Origin: Anaerolineae bacterium
GTDB lineage: Bacteria > Chloroflexota > Anaerolineae > B4-G1
Direction: 5' to 3'
DNA length: 15,865 bases
NCBI GenBank assembly: GCA_016783285.1
Contig: JADHWW010000147.1
Span: 1-15,865, forward strand
The notes under the pieces are model-generated. The model saw nothing but the letters and a program-made list of their open reading frames with translations, was not told the DNA's origin and made no database searches. A program made the position numbers and the translations under genes. Shown here piece by piece: positions 14,090 to 15,865 of the stretch (its first letter is position 1; the number at the start of each line of letters is the position of its first letter).

Positions 14090-15319
14090 ATGAATAGATC
14101 ACCACTCTCGATTTCCACCGAGAGGGAGCGCCCAATAGCGACTATCGAACCATCTTCCCCCCGCCCCCTCATTCTGCGCCTCGTGACCTGGTGCACGAAC
14201 ACGGTTTGGCGTACCTGTGTAGATTGGCGCACCAAGCGTCCCTTTCTGACCCGCGCTACTGCCCACCTGAGTATCATCGCCCTCGCCCTGGTCACCGTCG
14301 TTCTCAGTGGCGTAGTAACCCCAGCACCGCGGGTTGCTGTAGGTGGTTCGTTCAGCGCTGACAGCGTGCCGTCTGGCGAGATGGACTCTCCAACAGAGCC
14401 AGAGACAGCACCGCAGCCGACTCCACCTGCGCCTCCCTCTACTCCCTGGCCTCATCCCTCCACAGCCGACGTTATCGCTCGAATGCCCGTGCCTCACACC
14501 ACCTTCCCGGATCGGCTGCGCATACAAGTCAAGACCTACATCGTCCAGCAAGGTGACACCGTCTTTGACATCGCTGCTCGGTTCGGGCTGTCTCCAGAGA
14601 CGATTGTCTGGAGTAACCGTGAAGGGCTTATGGATGCCCCATGGCTCATCCAGCAAGGGCTTGAGCTTTTTGTCCTCCCTGTGGACGGTGTATATCACAC
14701 TGTCCGCGCCGGGGAGACGGCGGTAGGTATTGCGGCTGGCTATGGGGTGCAGCCTGCAGTTTTGTACAACGAGTGGAACGACCTTGAAGAGGGAGAGGAA
14801 CTACGGGAAGGGCAACTACTCATTGTGCCCGGCGGCAAGGGCGAGGAAGTGGAGTGGGAACCGCCGCCCAGATATCCCTCCCCCGGACCATCCGGGTATA
14901 GTTACGGGGTCTGCAGCGGCGCGACGTTTACTGGCCCTGGGGCCAATGGCTGGTTCATCCTTCCCACCGGCAGTTCCCGCGTCTCGGGATGGTATTTCCG
15001 CGACCCACGTAATCCGGGACACATTGGGCTCGACTATGCTTGCAGGCTGGGCGATCCCCTATACGCTGCAGACAGCGGCGTAGTGACCATAGCGGGGTGG
15101 AACGGTGGGTACGGCATTATGGTTGAACTCAACCATGGCAATGGCTTCGTCACCCGCTACGGTCACTTCAGCGCCATCGCCGTGGGATGCGGGCATGCAG
15201 TCTACCAAGGTGACTTACTTGGCTACTGCGGCAGCACTGGCTGGTCTTCCGGCCCTCATCTCCACTTCGAGATTCGGCATAACGGTGTGCCGCAGAACCC
15301 GCAGACTTATCTGCCGTAG
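14090..15319 (+). CDS. LysM-containing M23 family metallopeptidase, membrane-anchored
   Basis: 409 residues from the ATG at 14090; TTG 14063 is an in-frame alternative. A Ser/Arg-rich cytoplasmic segment is followed by one membrane helix (AHLSIIALALVTVVLSGVV, about residues 58-78), a Pro/Thr-rich linker, LysM 1 (about 149-197, TYIVQQGDTVFDIAARFG), LysM 2 (about 202-247, YHTVRAGETAVGIAAGYG), then an M23 domain. Zinc ligands H311 and D315 (HIGLD) and the HLH motif H390/H392 (GPHLHFEI) are present, so it should be active. LysM binds peptidoglycan and M23 enzymes cut its peptide cross-links. It lies 33 bp before a paralogous gene in the same direction. Confidence 0.93.
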   Translation: MNRSPLSISTERERPIATIEPSSPRPLILRLVTWCTNTVWRTCVDWRTKRPFLTRATAHLSIIALALVTVVLSGVVTPAPRVAVGGSFSADSVPSGEMDSPTEPETAPQPTPPAPPSTPWPHPSTADVIARMPVPHTTFPDRLRIQVKTYIVQQGDTVFDIAARFGLSPETIVWSNREGLMDAPWLIQQGLELFVLPVDGVYHTVRAGETAVGIAAGYGVQPAVLYNEWNDLEEGEELREGQLLIVPGGKGEEVEWEPPPRYPSPGPSGYSYGVCSGATFTGPGANGWFILPTGSSRVSGWYFRDPRNPGHIGLDYACRLGDPLYAADSGVVTIAGWNGGYGIMVELNHGNGFVTRYGHFSAIAVGCGHAVYQGDLLGYCGSTGWSSGPHLHFEIRHNGVPQNPQTYLP

Positions 15320-15352
15320 CGGGAAATCCGCGCACATCGGGCGTAAGAAACG

Positions 15353-15865
15353 ATGCGACTATCACGGCGTAATAGCACGCTGTCCACTACGACGAGAAGA
15401 CGTTCCCTCCGCTGCTGGTTCGAGGAGGGCTTTCCGCGTGCCTGCGCCTGGGTGGCAACCACGGTCTACCGGCTGACTGGCGATTGGCATGGCTGGCGCC
15501 CGCTGCTCACGCGCACCAGTGCACACGTGGCGGTCATTTTCGTGGCTTTCATCGCCGTCGGGCTGAGCAACATCGAGTGGCCAGCACGGGCTGCTCCCAC
15601 TTCACCCATGCCTGCCCTGTCTGCCTCTGCCAATGATGGGGAAACCGAGGAGACAGCAGAGGACATACTGACCGGGTTCAACGGGCAAAATGGCAAAGCG
15701 CCTTCCGACAACCTCGGTGGAGCCATTGCCCGGCTGACTCAATCGCACACCATCATCCCCGAGCGCCCGCGCCTGGGCATCATCACGTACACCATTCAGG
15801 CAGGTGACACCATCCAGGCCATTGCTGCCTTTTTTAGCCTGCAGCCTACTACGATCATGTGGGCG
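15353..15865 (+). CDS. Second LysM (probably LysM/M23) membrane protein, truncated by window end
   Basis: Open from the ATG at 15353 to the window end (171 codons, no stop). It parallels the upstream peptidase: an Arg/Ser-rich N-terminus, then DWHGWRPLLTRTSAHVAVI (compare DWRTKRPFLTRATAHLSII), one membrane helix, a low-complexity linker, and a LysM start (YTIQAGDTIQAIAAFFSLQ) at residue about 146, nearly the same position as in its neighbour. It is therefore a tandem paralog. An M23 domain beyond the edge is expected but not seen. The SD is weak (AAGAA). No terminator separates the two genes, so they are likely co-transcribed. Confidence 0.8.
   Translation, partial: MRLSRRNSTLSTTTRRRSLRCWFEEGFPRACAWVATTVYRLTGDWHGWRPLLTRTSAHVAVIFVAFIAVGLSNIEWPARAAPTSPMPALSASANDGETEETAEDILTGFNGQNGKAPSDNLGGAIARLTQSHTIIPERPRLGIITYTIQAGDTIQAIAAFFSLQPTTIMWA

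Overview
The window looks like chromosomal DNA of a Gram-positive-type or monoderm-like bacterium, most probably a member of the Chloroflexota (Anaerolineae-like). This is inference. It rests on lipoproteins and single-pass proteins with Pro/Thr-rich linkers after the signal or membrane segment, a T-box leader in front of a leucine operon, LysM plus M23 peptidases, sigma-70-type promoters, moderately high GC, and degenerate heptamer and C/G-palindrome repeats between and inside genes. No phage, plasmid, IS or CRISPR machinery is visible. Gene content is largely core or cell-envelope.

Left part (1-5850). On the minus strand, a parvulin-type peptidyl-prolyl isomerase lipoprotein is followed by a truncated single-pass membrane protein. 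Divergent from them, a histidine phosphatase overlaps a membrane-anchored protein with an HEXXH metallopeptidase motif. Convergent to that pair is a minus-strand unit of a repeat-rich lipoprotein followed, 8 bp later, by an MFS transporter.

Middle (5800-12570, all plus strand). Two tandem alanine tRNAs (anticodons CGC and GGC, both with G3:U70) are followed by an amidase-signature enzyme. Next comes a T-box riboswitch whose specifier reads CTC (leucine). It controls a three-gene operon: branched-chain aminotransferase ilvE, a metallo-beta-lactamase-fold hydrolase, and leuS. Specifier and downstream enzymes agree: uncharged tRNA-Leu should switch on leucine transamination and leucyl-tRNA synthesis, and the hydrolase is carried along. 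LeuRS itself is unusual. It has an extra block of about 100 residues in its editing region and a 24-residue in-frame insert made by a tandem C/G palindrome.

Right part (12571-15865). A small four-helix membrane protein and a Nudix hydrolase sit head-to-head with starts about 5 bp apart. The Nudix gene converges with a DUF5698/DUF2179 (UPF0316) membrane protein, and one palindrome supplies both stop codons. A divergent promoter pair then drives the UPF0316 gene leftward and two tandem paralogous LysM/M23 cell-wall peptidases rightward; the second is cut by the window end.

The most noteworthy items are the leucine T-box operon with its embedded MBL hydrolase, a heptamer repeat inside the T-box leader, the palindromic repeat translated inside leuS, the LeuRS editing-region insertion, and the HEXXH membrane protein. 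I do not see a clear new defence or mobile system.
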